A stretch of DNA of 37,559 nt from an uncultured Eubacteriales bacterium (GCA_902778995.1 CACYZW010000041.1:1-37559), one strand, 5' to 3'; counted from the first letter of the stretch, positions 25,512-33,108 are shown. The notes: generated from the sequence alone by a model not told the origin. Numbers and translations are program-made.

Positions 25512-26453
25512 ATGAAGAAACTGTTCGCACTGGCTCTGGTTCTGGTGTTGGCTCTGGGCTGCACCGCTGCTCTGGCTGAGCAGTACACCATCTACCTGGT
25601 GACCATGGACCTGGAGGACATGCACTGGGTGTCCGTCAACGAAGGCGCCGAGGCGGCCATCGCCGAGGCCAAGGAAGCTGGCGTCGATGTCCGCTACGTC
25701 TGGGTCGGCCCCACCGTCGGCAAGAACGACGCCGCGCAGATCGAGTGCATCAACAACGCCTATGCTGACAATGCCAACGTCATCCTGCTGGCCTCCAACG
25801 GCCCGGAGACCGAGGTCGAGACCATCGAGCGCTATGACGCTGACGGCGTGAAGTTCGTCTATGTCGACTCCCCCGCCAACAGCGACGTGGCCCTGTGCAC
25901 CCTGGCCACCGACAACACCGAAGCGGGCCGCATGGCCGGCCGCACGCTGCTGGAGGCCCTGGAGGCCGCCGGTATCACCGAAGGCAAGATCGGCATTGTG
26001 AACATCAATACCTCCACCGTGTCCACCCAGTATCGCGAGAACGGCTTCCGCGAGGTCTTCGATGGCAAGGGCTACGAGATCCTCGAGACCCAGTACGGCG
26101 AGGGCGACGCGGCCAAGTCCCAGGAGATCGCGCAGAACTTCATCACTGAAGGCGTCGTGGGCCTGTTCGGCTGCAACGAGGGCGCAACCGTGGGCGTTGG
26201 CAATGCCATCGCCGCCGAGGGCGAGACCAGCATCCTGGGCGTGGGCTTCGATAAGTCCGACGCCATCCTGAACCTGGTCGTGGACGGCAAGCTGATCGCT
26301 ACCACCGCTCAGAACCCCTACAACATGGGCTATGAGGGCGTCAAGGTTGCCATCGAGTACCTGACCAACGGCACCACCGAGTTTGAGGACGTTGACACCG
26401 GCGTTACCATGCTGACCGCCGACGTCATCAAGGAACAGGGCATGCTGAAGTAA
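25512..26453 (+). CDS. Sugar ABC importer substrate-binding protein (periplasmic-binding type 1 fold)
   Basis: The product (313 aa) starts with a signal sequence (MKKLFALALVLVLALGCTAALA). The Cys is preceded by ALG, a poor lipobox, so cleavage after AALA and release, or lipid anchoring, are both possible. The mature part is a ribose/galactose-type binding protein: YLVTMDLEDMHWVSVNEGAE, NNAYADNANVILLASNGPE, DNTEAGRMAGRTLLEAL, GLFGCNEGATVGVGNAI, and the closing TAQNPYNMGYEGVKVAIEYL. The Trp in MHWVSV and the Asp in FDKSDA occupy typical ligand-contact positions. Its codons (CTG, GCC, GGC, ATC) are strongly biased, as in highly expressed genes. The ribosome binding site AAGGAGG is strong. Being last after a hairpin and repeat fits separate, higher expression. 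A strong terminator follows. Confidence 0.93.
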   Translation: MKKLFALALVLVLALGCTAALAEQYTIYLVTMDLEDMHWVSVNEGAEAAIAEAKEAGVDVRYVWVGPTVGKNDAAQIECINNAYADNANVILLASNGPETEVETIERYDADGVKFVYVDSPANSDVALCTLATDNTEAGRMAGRTLLEALEAAGITEGKIGIVNINTSTVSTQYRENGFREVFDGKGYEILETQYGEGDAAKSQEIAQNFITEGVVGLFGCNEGATVGVGNAIAAEGETSILGVGFDKSDAILNLVVDGKLIATTAQNPYNMGYEGVKVAIEYLTNGTTEFEDVDTGVTMLTADVIKEQGMLK

Positions 26454-26469
26454 TCAGTCTTTTCCCGGC

Positions 26470-26498
26470 GCGGCTCGCCTTCGGGCGAGCCGCTTTTT
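26470..26498 (+). terminator. Rho-independent terminator of the importer operon
   Basis: A 10-bp GC stem (GCGGCTCGCC at 26470-26479 with GGCGAGCCGC at 26484-26493) is closed by a TTCG tetraloop and followed by TTTTT. It is a textbook terminator. Confidence 0.95.
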
Positions 26499-26509
26499 AG
26501 ATACCCACT

Positions 26510-26746
26510 CCAGTATAATACGCTTCTCAAATAAAAATACAAAATCTGTGGGCGTCTTTTTCGGACAGCAGTCGCGGCGCTGCCGGCGGCCCGCTTGCGC
26601 GGACGCCGGTGCAAAACCTGCCTTTGCGTCACTACGGTCAGCGATGCGCTGCATCGCCTCCCTTCGTTCCGAGCCGCCAGAACGAAAAACCCATCCCATA
26701 TCTTGTTCCGTTTTTTATTTGAGAATAGTATTACAATACAGTCTGG
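26510..26746. repeat. Family D MITE-like element with AT-rich inverted ends
   Basis: The left end (26510-26537, containing AATACGCTTCTCAAATAAAAA) and the right end (26711-26746, complement containing AATACTATTCTCAAATAAAAA) match at 19 of 21 core bases. The outermost bases on both sides are CCAG. The interior of about 170 bp is GC-rich and non-coding by eye. It lies between the importer terminator and a minus-strand gene. Confidence 0.65.
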
Positions 26747-26750
26747 CACT

Positions 26751-27005
26751 TCATCGTTGGAATATCCTTTTCACAGAATCACCAATTCCTTGTAAGAATG
26801 GGATCGCCTTTTCATGGAAGAACGGAATCACCTTATCCCTGAAAAACTCAACCACGCCATTCTCCCGGAGAAATTCTTGTGCATCCTGGATCATCCGTTC
26901 ATAATCTCCGTGGTATTGCATGGCTTTGGCGCCTACCCACGCGATGAAGAGAAGGAAGAAAGTCCCCAGGAACAGATGGACTACTGATCGGCGGAAGTCT
27001 TTCAT
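26751..27005 (-). CDS. Small membrane-anchored protein of unknown function (84 aa)
   Basis: I do not recognise this gene. The product has an N-terminal hydrophobic helix (VVHLFLGTFFLLFIAWVG) after a basic start MKDFRRS. A soluble, amphipathic tail follows with a loose repeat (FFRDKVIPFFHEKAIPFL). This points to a single-pass membrane protein with its tail outside or inside. Upstream of ATG 27005 is AAAGAGAGA, a weak ribosome binding site. It lies 90 bp after the amidotransferase-like gene on the same strand and may be cotranscribed with it. Its stop lies next to the family D right end. Codon use is more AT-rich than its neighbours, as for transferred DNA. It may be a chance frame. Confidence 0.5.
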   Translation of the reverse strand: MKDFRRSVVHLFLGTFFLLFIAWVGAKAMQYHGDYERMIQDAQEFLRENGVVEFFRDKVIPFFHEKAIPFLQGIGDSVKRIFQR

Positions 27006-27095
27006 ATTGTCTCTCTTTCTTACATCGTTACTTGCCAGGTCTATTTGAACAAATTATCTCCATTGTCAGTCCCCTTGGGAGAGCCTGTGAAAGGC

Positions 27096-27842
27096 TTATC
27101 GTTTCGCCGTTAAATAATCCGCGATGCCCTTCCACAGTGGAACGTAGCCTTCCCAATTGACGAACTCCGGCGGTCCCCAGTGTGGGGCACAATCCGACAT
27201 AAAGGCACATGAGCGGCCTTTTCCAAATTCACCGAAGGCCAGGAAGGGATCGCCTTCGATGGTCATCACAATGTCCATCCCCGCGATCGGCAAAGTACGA
27301 TTATAGCCAAGGAAGAAGGGCCAATCCCCTGGCACTCCTTTTAATGCAGGATGATCATGCAGTACGACCGGCGTAACACCCTCGGGATGCTCCATCAGGT
27401 CGTCATAATCCAGGCACCTCACCGGGAGTACGTCCTGCACCGCCGTTCGACCGTACTTGGCTTTTGCGTCCACACCGGAGAATACCATATAACCTCCAAC
27501 CATCATGAATGCGCCGCCGCCGCGTACATAGTCCCGAATCGTCTGGCAACGGTTGGGCTTTCGCTGGCTGCGGTTAAAAGTGTCGGGGTGGAGCAGTAGT
27601 GTATTGGAGCCGATATCCGACAGGATTACAAGGTCGTATTGATTCATTTCATCAACGGTGAACGGGAATTCAGTTATTGCCCGGTGATTTGGAAGATAAG
27701 TGACGTTGTAGCCAGATCCGTTCAACGCATCAATCAGTGTTTGCGCGCCTTCTTCGTAGACAGAGGTATAAAAGGGGTCAAAACCTTTCACATGTGTCGT
27801 GTAGCTGGTCCAGCTCTCGCCTGCAAGCAATACCTGTTTCAT
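27096..27842 (-). CDS. ThuA-like / glutamine-amidotransferase-fold protein
   Basis: The product (248 aa) belongs to the large class I amidotransferase-like family that includes ThuA and COG5426 proteins: MKQVLLAGESWTSYTTHVKGFD, EGAQTLIDALNGSGY, YDLVILSDIGSNTLLLHP, IRDYVRGGGAFMMVGGYMVFSG, VVLHDHPALKGVP, then GRSCAFMSDCAPHWGPPEFVNW. In this family the gas-vesicle or sugar-oxidoreductase links are context-based and not proven, so I assign no reaction. The usual nucleophile Cys is not obvious after GG(G)AF. The start ATG 27842 is strongly supported by AGGAGG at 9 nt; the longer open frame upstream is unrelated and carries a SEC-C remnant. The gene is probably cytoplasmic and cotranscribed with the small membrane protein downstream. 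Confidence 0.82.
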   Translation of the reverse strand: MKQVLLAGESWTSYTTHVKGFDPFYTSVYEEGAQTLIDALNGSGYNVTYLPNHRAITEFPFTVDEMNQYDLVILSDIGSNTLLLHPDTFNRSQRKPNRCQTIRDYVRGGGAFMMVGGYMVFSGVDAKAKYGRTAVQDVLPVRCLDYDDLMEHPEGVTPVVLHDHPALKGVPGDWPFFLGYNRTLPIAGMDIVMTIEGDPFLAFGEFGKGRSCAFMSDCAPHWGPPEFVNWEGYVPLWKGIADYLTAKR

Positions 27843-27857
27843 GGCCTGTTTCCTCCT

Positions 27858-27902
27858 ATAGAACTTCTTGTATTTTTTTCCAAACCCCCACGGGCATGGG
27901 TC
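27858..27902 (-). pseudogene. Decayed SEC-C zinc-binding tail
   Basis: The in-frame stretch DPCPWGFGKKYKKFY resembles the SEC-C motif (DPCPCGSGKKYKKCC), the zinc-binding tail of SecA and many small proteins. Three of the Cys positions are changed (W, F, Y). Its spacing and lysines are kept, so it looks like the end of a lost gene just before the amidotransferase-like gene. Confidence 0.5.
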
Positions 27903-27964
27903 GTCAGGGCTGACTATATCGTCCTTCACCATCGTTGCGCCGTCCCGTTTTTCTTTGCCTGGTT

Positions 27965-28085
27965 TTAGAGTGTGTTTCTGAATCGGCATCCCAACGTTGT
28001 GGGTACACCATGAATAATAGTCGGTGCGAACCTGCAAATCACGTACACCATAAGCATTTATTTTACTGACTATTACAGTAAACTT
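27965..28085 (+). repeat. Family B variant repeat
   Basis: It starts TTAGAGTGTGTTTCTGAAT and continues with a segment (CGGCATCCCAACGTTGTGG, GTACACCATGA) also present at 16838-16900. GTACACCAT occurs twice within the element. The rest of the 725-bp gap 27843-28567 holds the SEC-C remnant, the reverse family A copy and the tetR promoter; 28086-28218 shows nothing I can name. Confidence 0.55.
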
Positions 28086-28218
28086 CCACCTTCTATTTTA
28101 CCATAGATTTACCGGAGGGGCAACGGGAAATTTGCTGTGTTTTTCGGTTGCGATGAACAACGCAATTTGTTGTCTGGGATTGTGACAGAATAGAAGTCGT
28201 ATGCGCCGCTTGCCATAA

Positions 28219-28494
28219 GAAAACGCCGCACAATCGAGGCGTGCAGTAACGGGATGAATTTTAGAGTGTGTTTCTAAAATGCCTGAAGTGCATTTGGCTG
28301 GAAACTCCGTTGCAGATACGGCGCCAACGGTGCCGCGCCTCAAATCTACGATTTGAGCCACAGACTCTAGGGTTACTATAGTCAGATGCGAACTGCAAAA
28401 CCGCAGGTTACCTGGATTGGCAATCGAGGTTTTGCAGGCAGCAGATGGCTGAAATTCAGCCGTCAATGCGCCATGAGCATTGTGCGGTGTTTTT
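28219..28494 (-). repeat. Family A element, reverse orientation, containing a family B element
   Basis: The ends are GAAAACGCCGCA (28219-28230) and TGCGGTGTTTTT (28483-28494), more diverged than other copies. The inner family B segment starts TTAGAGTGTGTTTCTAAA at 28261, just after GATGAATT, and seems to end with a decayed CACAGACTCTAG (28359-28370). A perfect small hairpin, CTCAAATC-TAC-GATTTGAG, lies at 28339-28357. No target duplication remains visible. Confidence 0.72.
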
Positions 28495-28498
28495 TAAC

Positions 28499-28527
28499 TT
28501 GACAACGGGCGGGAAATGGATTATAGT
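28499..28527 (+). promoter_or_regulatory. Promoter of the TetR-ABC locus
   Basis: TTGACA (28499-28504), 17 bp, TATAGT (28522-28527). The -35 starts 4 bp beyond the family A element. Just downstream, CTAACGATGTATT (28540-28552) nearly repeats a sequence in the dyad at 29244-29271, so the regulator probably binds here too. Confidence 0.72.
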
Positions 28528-28567
28528 TTACGTCGTAAGCTAACGATGTATTCTATGGAGATCATTT

Positions 28568-29176
28568 ATGCCCAGGGATAAAACCGCCAGTCACGTCAGG
28601 GTCATGGCCTCGGCCAGGGAGGAATTTCTGGAGTACGGCTTTGAAAAAGCCTCCATGCGCCGCGTCGGCGATCGTTGCGGTTTTACGGCGGCGGGGCTCT
28701 ACAGGCATTGCCGAGACAAGGCGGATCTGTTTGACCAGCTGGTCTCGCCCGCGGTCGAACGGATTCACGCCTGGATGGATACGCATTTGTCCAGATACCT
28801 GACCGCAGTGCGGGAGGAAGGCAATCTCCAGTGGCGGGATTCATGGGTCGACATGATGCGCGAGGTCGTCTATCCCCACATGGACGAATATTACCTGCTG
28901 CTAACCTGCGCCTCGGGCACGAAATATGAAAGCTTTCTGCACGACCTGACGCAGACTGCCCAGGAACAGACGCTCCAGTACCTTCCGGTCCTGCGGGAAA
29001 AGGGGCTGGCCGTCCGTGCGATCAGTCCATTGGAGCTGCACCTGCTGTACAGCGCCTATGTGACAGCGCTGTTTGAGCCTGTGATCCATTGCTATACTTT
29101 CGATGAATCGATGCGATGCCTGGAGACGGTCGAAGCCTTTTTCCTGCCCGGGTGGAAGGCGCTGTTCGGCTTTTAA
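28568..29176 (+). CDS. TetR family transcriptional regulator
   Basis: The product (202 aa) has a typical TetR N-terminus: MASAREEFLEYGFEKASMRR, then VGDRCGFTAAGLYRHCRDK as the helix-turn-helix, KADLFDQLV, and a helical ligand-binding C-terminal half. TetR proteins usually repress an adjacent exporter operon and release DNA on binding a ligand. ATG 28568 has GGAG at 7 nt. It is followed on the same strand by two ABC exporter genes, with a dyad between them, so local repression of the exporter and of itself is the simplest model. The ligand cannot be deduced. Confidence 0.92.
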   Translation: MPRDKTASHVRVMASAREEFLEYGFEKASMRRVGDRCGFTAAGLYRHCRDKADLFDQLVSPAVERIHAWMDTHLSRYLTAVREEGNLQWRDSWVDMMREVVYPHMDEYYLLLTCASGTKYESFLHDLTQTAQEQTLQYLPVLREKGLAVRAISPLELHLLYSAYVTALFEPVIHCYTFDESMRCLETVEAFFLPGWKALFGF

Positions 29177-29198
29177 GATTGACATGACAGGGTGATAC

Positions 29199-29224
29199 CG
29201 CCTGTTCCCGTTGCGGAACAGGCG
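29199..29224 (+). terminator. Hairpin between tetR and the ABC exporter genes
   Basis: A perfect 10-bp stem, CGCCTGTTCC (29199-29208) with GGAACAGGCG (29215-29224), has loop CGTTGC. No T-tract follows. It could reduce readthrough from tetR or protect mRNA ends. Confidence 0.5.
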
Positions 29225-29243
29225 ATATGTACAAATGGAGGTT

Positions 29244-29271
29244 AGCTAACACTAACGTTGTATTGTTAGCT
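29244..29271. promoter_or_regulatory. Candidate TetR operator ahead of the ABC exporter genes
   Basis: AGCTAACA (29244-29251) and TGTTAGCT (29264-29271) are perfect inverted arms around 12 bp that include CTAACGTTGTATT-like sequence. A near-identical 13-mer (CTAACGATGTATT) is in the tetR leader at 28540. The size and position fit a TetR-type operator. Confidence 0.6.
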
Positions 29272-29294
29272 GAAGGAAGGGGGAGGGATATGGA

Positions 29295-31088
29295 TTGAAA
29301 GAGAAGAAAAGAGGCAAGTCGCCGACCGCTTTCGGGCGGTTGATGGCATACGCGGGCCGCTACAAGACGCTGACCTGCCTGTCATTGGCGCTGTCCGCGC
29401 TGTCAAGCGTGCTCGCGCTGGTTCCCTTCGTGTGCATCTGGCGCATCATTCGGGAGGTGTTGGAGGTACAGCCGGACTTCTCGAAGGCGACCGGGATCGT
29501 GCGCAACGGCTGGATGGTGGTGCTGTTCGCGGTGCTGGCCTGGCTGGTCTATGTCAGCGCGCTGGTCTGCTCCCACGGCAGCGCGTTCCGCACGGCCGCC
29601 AACATGAAAAAGGCGCTGATGCGCCACATCGCCCGCCTGCCCATCGGCTTCGCGGATGAGATGGGCTCCGGCAAGGTGCGCCGGACCGTGACGGAGGTGA
29701 CCGGTTCCACAGAGACGTTGCTGGCGCACAACCTGCCGGATATGGCAGGCGCGATCGCCATGCCGGTCTGCATGGTGGTCATGCTGTTTGTTTACGACTG
29801 GCGCTACGGCGTCGCTTGCCTGATCCCGATCGCGCTGAGCTTTGCGGTCATGATGCGCATGGCGGGCCCGGCCATGCAGGAGGACATGCGGCAGTACCAG
29901 AACGCGCTGGAGCGCATGAGCAACGAGGCCGTGGAGTATGTGCGGGGCGTGCCGGAGGTCAAGACGTTCGGGCAGACCGTGTTCTCCTTCCACCGCTTCA
30001 AGGCGTCCATCGACGATTACTGTGATTTCTGCATGCACTACACCCGGATGATGCGTCCGTCCATGGTGGGCTACACCGTGCTGATCAACAGCGCCTTCGT
30101 TTTTATTCTCGGCCTGACGTTGTTCCTGATTCGCGAAGAGAATTATCAGATGGATATCCTGCTGAACTTCCTGTTCTTCGTCATCTTTACCCCGGCCATC
30201 GCCACGACCATGACCAAAGTGATGTTCATGGGCGAGAACGACATGAAGGTCAGGGACGCGGTGGCCCGGATGGACGCGATCCTCGACATCCAGCCATTGC
30301 CGGAGCCGAAACGCGGCCGGGAACCGCGCGGCGCGTCAGTGGAATTGAAGGACGTGACCTATCGCTACGCGCCCGATGCCCCGGCGGCGGTTTCCCATCT
30401 GTCCCTGACGGCGGAGCGGAATGCAATCACGGCCATCGTCGGCCCGTCCGGCAGCGGGAAGACCACCGTTGCCGGCCTGATCTCCAGGTTCTTCGACCCG
30501 CAGGAGGGCCGGGTGCTCATCGGCGGCGCGGACGCGCGTGAGATTCCCAAGGAAGCGCTGATGCGGCATGTGGCTTATGTCTTTCAGGACAGCCGCCTGC
30601 TCAAGCGCTCCATCGCGGATAACCTGCGCATTGCCAAACCCGACGCCACAGAGGGCGAAATGCTGGAAGCCCTCCAAAAAGCCCAGTGCACGGACATCAT
30701 TGAACGCCTGCCGGAGGGCATCAACACGGTGCTTGGCAGCCGGGGAACCTATCTCTCGGGCGGCGAGCAGCAGCGCATCGCCATCGCCCGCGCCATGCTG
30801 AAGGACGCCGATATCGTGATCCTCGACGAGGCCAGCGCCTTTGCCGACCCGGAATGCGAGGCGCAGGTGCAGCTGGCATTTCAGGCAATGGCCAGGGGGC
30901 GGACGGTCATCATGATCGCGCATCGCCTTTCCACCATCCGCAACGCCGACCGCATCTATGTGCTGAAGGACGGTCATGTGGAGGAACAGGGAAAGCACGA
31001 CGCGTTGCTTACAAGGAACGGGCTCTACGCGGCCATGTGGGCGGAGTACCAGAAGGCCGCTCAATGGAAGGTGGGTGAAACGGCATGA
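29295..31088 (+). CDS. ABC exporter, fused membrane and ATPase domains (first subunit)
   Basis: The product (597 aa) has six membrane helices in residues about 20-320, then an ATPase domain: Walker A GPSGSGKTT, the Q-loop region YVFQDSRLL, signature LSGGEQQRIAIARAM, Walker B DIVILDEASAFADPE, and the switch His in IAHRLS. The DEASAFADPE form, instead of DEATSALD, is typical of a subgroup that includes siderophore-type YbtP/YbtQ and IrtA/IrtB transporters and many Firmicute TetR-linked pairs. The substrate is not known. The start is TTG 29295, with GGGAGGG about 8 nt upstream; an ATG at 29290 is out of frame and stops after two codons. Its stop overlaps the next start by 4 bp (ATGA), so the two subunits probably form a heterodimer made in equal amounts. 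Confidence 0.9.
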   Translation: MKEKKRGKSPTAFGRLMAYAGRYKTLTCLSLALSALSSVLALVPFVCIWRIIREVLEVQPDFSKATGIVRNGWMVVLFAVLAWLVYVSALVCSHGSAFRTAANMKKALMRHIARLPIGFADEMGSGKVRRTVTEVTGSTETLLAHNLPDMAGAIAMPVCMVVMLFVYDWRYGVACLIPIALSFAVMMRMAGPAMQEDMRQYQNALERMSNEAVEYVRGVPEVKTFGQTVFSFHRFKASIDDYCDFCMHYTRMMRPSMVGYTVLINSAFVFILGLTLFLIREENYQMDILLNFLFFVIFTPAIATTMTKVMFMGENDMKVRDAVARMDAILDIQPLPEPKRGREPRGASVELKDVTYRYAPDAPAAVSHLSLTAERNAITAIVGPSGSGKTTVAGLISRFFDPQEGRVLIGGADAREIPKEALMRHVAYVFQDSRLLKRSIADNLRIAKPDATEGEMLEALQKAQCTDIIERLPEGINTVLGSRGTYLSGGEQQRIAIARAMLKDADIVILDEASAFADPECEAQVQLAFQAMARGRTVIMIAHRLSTIRNADRIYVLKDGHVEEQGKHDALLTRNGLYAAMWAEYQKAAQWKVGETA

Positions 31089-32815
31089 AGCAATACATGA
31101 TGAAACGGTTTGCCCTGACGGAAAAGGGCGCGGCGGATATGCTCAAGGCGATCCTGGCGACGACGCTCTCGAACATTGCCCTGATGACGCCGATCTGGCT
31201 GCTGTTTGCGTTTACCGGGGATTATCTGGCAGGTACAGCCGCCGGAAGATGGGCGTACTACCTGCTCTTCGCGGCGGCCTGCCTGATCCTGATCTTCATT
31301 CCAAACTACTGGCAGTACAACGCCACCTTCTTCGCCACCTACGTCGAATCCGGCAAGCGCCGCGTATCGCTGGCGGAGAAGCTGCGGAAGCTGCCCCTGT
31401 CCTTTTTCGGGAAGAAGGATCTGGCGGACCTGACCAACACCATCATGGCGGACGCGGAAACGCTGGAGCACGCCTCGTCCCACCAGATCCCGCAGTTCTA
31501 CGGGAGCCTGATCTCCACGGTGCTGATCTGCGTCGGGCTGTTCTTCTACAAGTGGGAGATGGCACTGGCGGCGGTATGGCCGATCCCCGTCGCCATATTC
31601 ATCGTGGCGGCGTCAAAGAAGGTGCAGGCGCATTTCATCCGCAGGCAATCTGAATCCAAGGTGCGGCTGAACGACGCGGTGCAGGAGTTCATCGAGACCT
31701 CCCGCGATCTGAAGAGCTGCAACGCGGAGGACGCCTATCTGACGGAACTGGACGGCAGGATCGACGACGTGGAGAAGAAGGCCATCGGCGCGGAGCTGGG
31801 TCAGGCGGCCTTCATCGTCTCGGCGCAGCTGATCCTGAAAATCGGCATCGGCACGGTGGCCGTCGTCGGCAGCGCGATGCTCCTGCGGGGCCGGCTGAAC
31901 GTGATGGAATTCTTTTCCTTCCTGCTGGTGGCCTCCCGCCTGTACGAGCCCATGAGCGGCAACCTCATCAACCTGGGCATGCTGAACCTGCTGACCGTTC
32001 CCGTGGAGCGCATGAACGAGATCGCGAATCATCCGGCGCAGACGGGAACGACGGACTTCCATCCGGCGGGATACGATATCCGCTTTGAAAACGTCGGCTT
32101 CTCCTATGAAGAGGGAAAGACCGTTCTGAGGGATGTGAGCTTTACCGCGAAGCAGGGCCAGGTCACGGCGCTCGTCGGCCCGTCCGGCGGGGGAAAGACC
32201 ACCGTCTCGCGCCTCGCCGCGCGGTTCTGGGATGTCAGCAAAGGCCGGATCAGGGTGGGCGGACAGGACATTTCCCGCATCGACCCGGAAACGCTGCTGG
32301 GCGTTTATTCCATCGTATTTCAGGATGTGACGCTGTTCAACGACACTATCCTTGAAAACATCCGCGTCGGCAAAAAGGACGCCACGGACGAGGAAGTGCT
32401 GGCGGCGGCACGGCTGGCCAACTGCGACGAATTCGCGCTGAAGCTGCCGCAGGGATACGCGACCATCATCGGCGAAAACGGCAGCGAGCTGTCCGGTGGC
32501 GAGCGCCAACGCATCTCCATCGCCCGGGCACTGCTCAAGGACGCGCCCATCGTGCTGCTGGACGAGGCCACCGCCTCCCTTGATGTGGAAAACGAGACGA
32601 AGGTACAGGGCGCTCTGTCGCGGCTGCTTCAAAACAAGACGGTGCTGGTCATCGCCCATCGGATGCGCACCGTGGAAGCGGCGGATCAGATCGTGGTGCT
32701 GGTCGACGGGAGGGTCGCGGAGGCCGGCAGCCCTGCTGAACTGCTGGAGAATAAAGATGGCATGTTCCGCCGGATGACGCGGCTGCAAACGGCCAGCACT
32801 CAGTGGAGCATTTGA
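31085..32815 (+). CDS. ABC exporter, fused membrane and ATPase domains (second subunit)
   Basis: The product (576 aa) has the same layout as its partner: membrane domain in residues about 20-315, then Walker A GPSGGGKTT, SIVFQDVTLFNDTILENIRVG, signature LSGGERQRISIARAL, Walker B VLLDEATASLDVENE and the switch His in VIAHRM. Both subunits keep the catalytic Glu and His, so both ATP sites could work, unlike many asymmetric heterodimers. Start ATG 31085 lies inside the end of the first gene (ATGA overlap), preceded by AAGGTGGG. Substrate unknown; the TetR control suggests an inducible exporter for a toxic compound, but the subgroup also includes importers of metal-siderophore complexes. The operon seems to end here, in front of several gene fragments. 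Confidence 0.9.
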   Translation: MKQYMMKRFALTEKGAADMLKAILATTLSNIALMTPIWLLFAFTGDYLAGTAAGRWAYYLLFAAACLILIFIPNYWQYNATFFATYVESGKRRVSLAEKLRKLPLSFFGKKDLADLTNTIMADAETLEHASSHQIPQFYGSLISTVLICVGLFFYKWEMALAAVWPIPVAIFIVAASKKVQAHFIRRQSESKVRLNDAVQEFIETSRDLKSCNAEDAYLTELDGRIDDVEKKAIGAELGQAAFIVSAQLILKIGIGTVAVVGSAMLLRGRLNVMEFFSFLLVASRLYEPMSGNLINLGMLNLLTVPVERMNEIANHPAQTGTTDFHPAGYDIRFENVGFSYEEGKTVLRDVSFTAKQGQVTALVGPSGGGKTTVSRLAARFWDVSKGRIRVGGQDISRIDPETLLGVYSIVFQDVTLFNDTILENIRVGKKDATDEEVLAAARLANCDEFALKLPQGYATIIGENGSELSGGERQRISIARALLKDAPIVLLDEATASLDVENETKVQGALSRLLQNKTVLVIAHRMRTVEAADQIVVLVDGRVAEAGSPAELLENKDGMFRRMTRLQTASTQWSI

Positions 32816-32835
32816 TTGCGGAAAGGAGACATTCG

Positions 32836-33108
32836 ATGATGAAATTGGTATTGATTCGCCACAGCGAAGAGGCCGCAAAGGGGATGAATGTGACAGGCGC
32901 GACTCATGTCGACGGCCTGGCGGGCACAGGCCTGCAATACTACGGCGAACCGCGTTTCTGTGAAACCCATGTATTACGAATGACAACAGGTTTGCCTGGC
33001 AGTCAGAACAGCGACCAGTGGGTCCAATGCAATAGCTTTATTCGCTTGCTGTTAGCTGTTTTTAACAATTCCCCCCTTTTCAGAAGCCGATTTTGGAATA
33101 TAATATAA
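32836..33108 (+). pseudogene. N-terminal fragment of a histidine-phosphatase (phosphoglycerate-mutase-like) gene
   Basis: GAAAGGAG and ATG 32836 lead into MMKLVLIRHSEEAAKG, the start of the histidine-phosphatase superfamily with its RHG-type motif (RHS here). After about 35 residues the similarity stops and the frame goes on in unrelated sequence to a TAA. The second active-site Arg and His are absent, so the fragment cannot be an active enzyme. It is preceded at 21 bp by the ABC exporter stop, so it may once have been the third gene of that operon. Confidence 0.55.
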
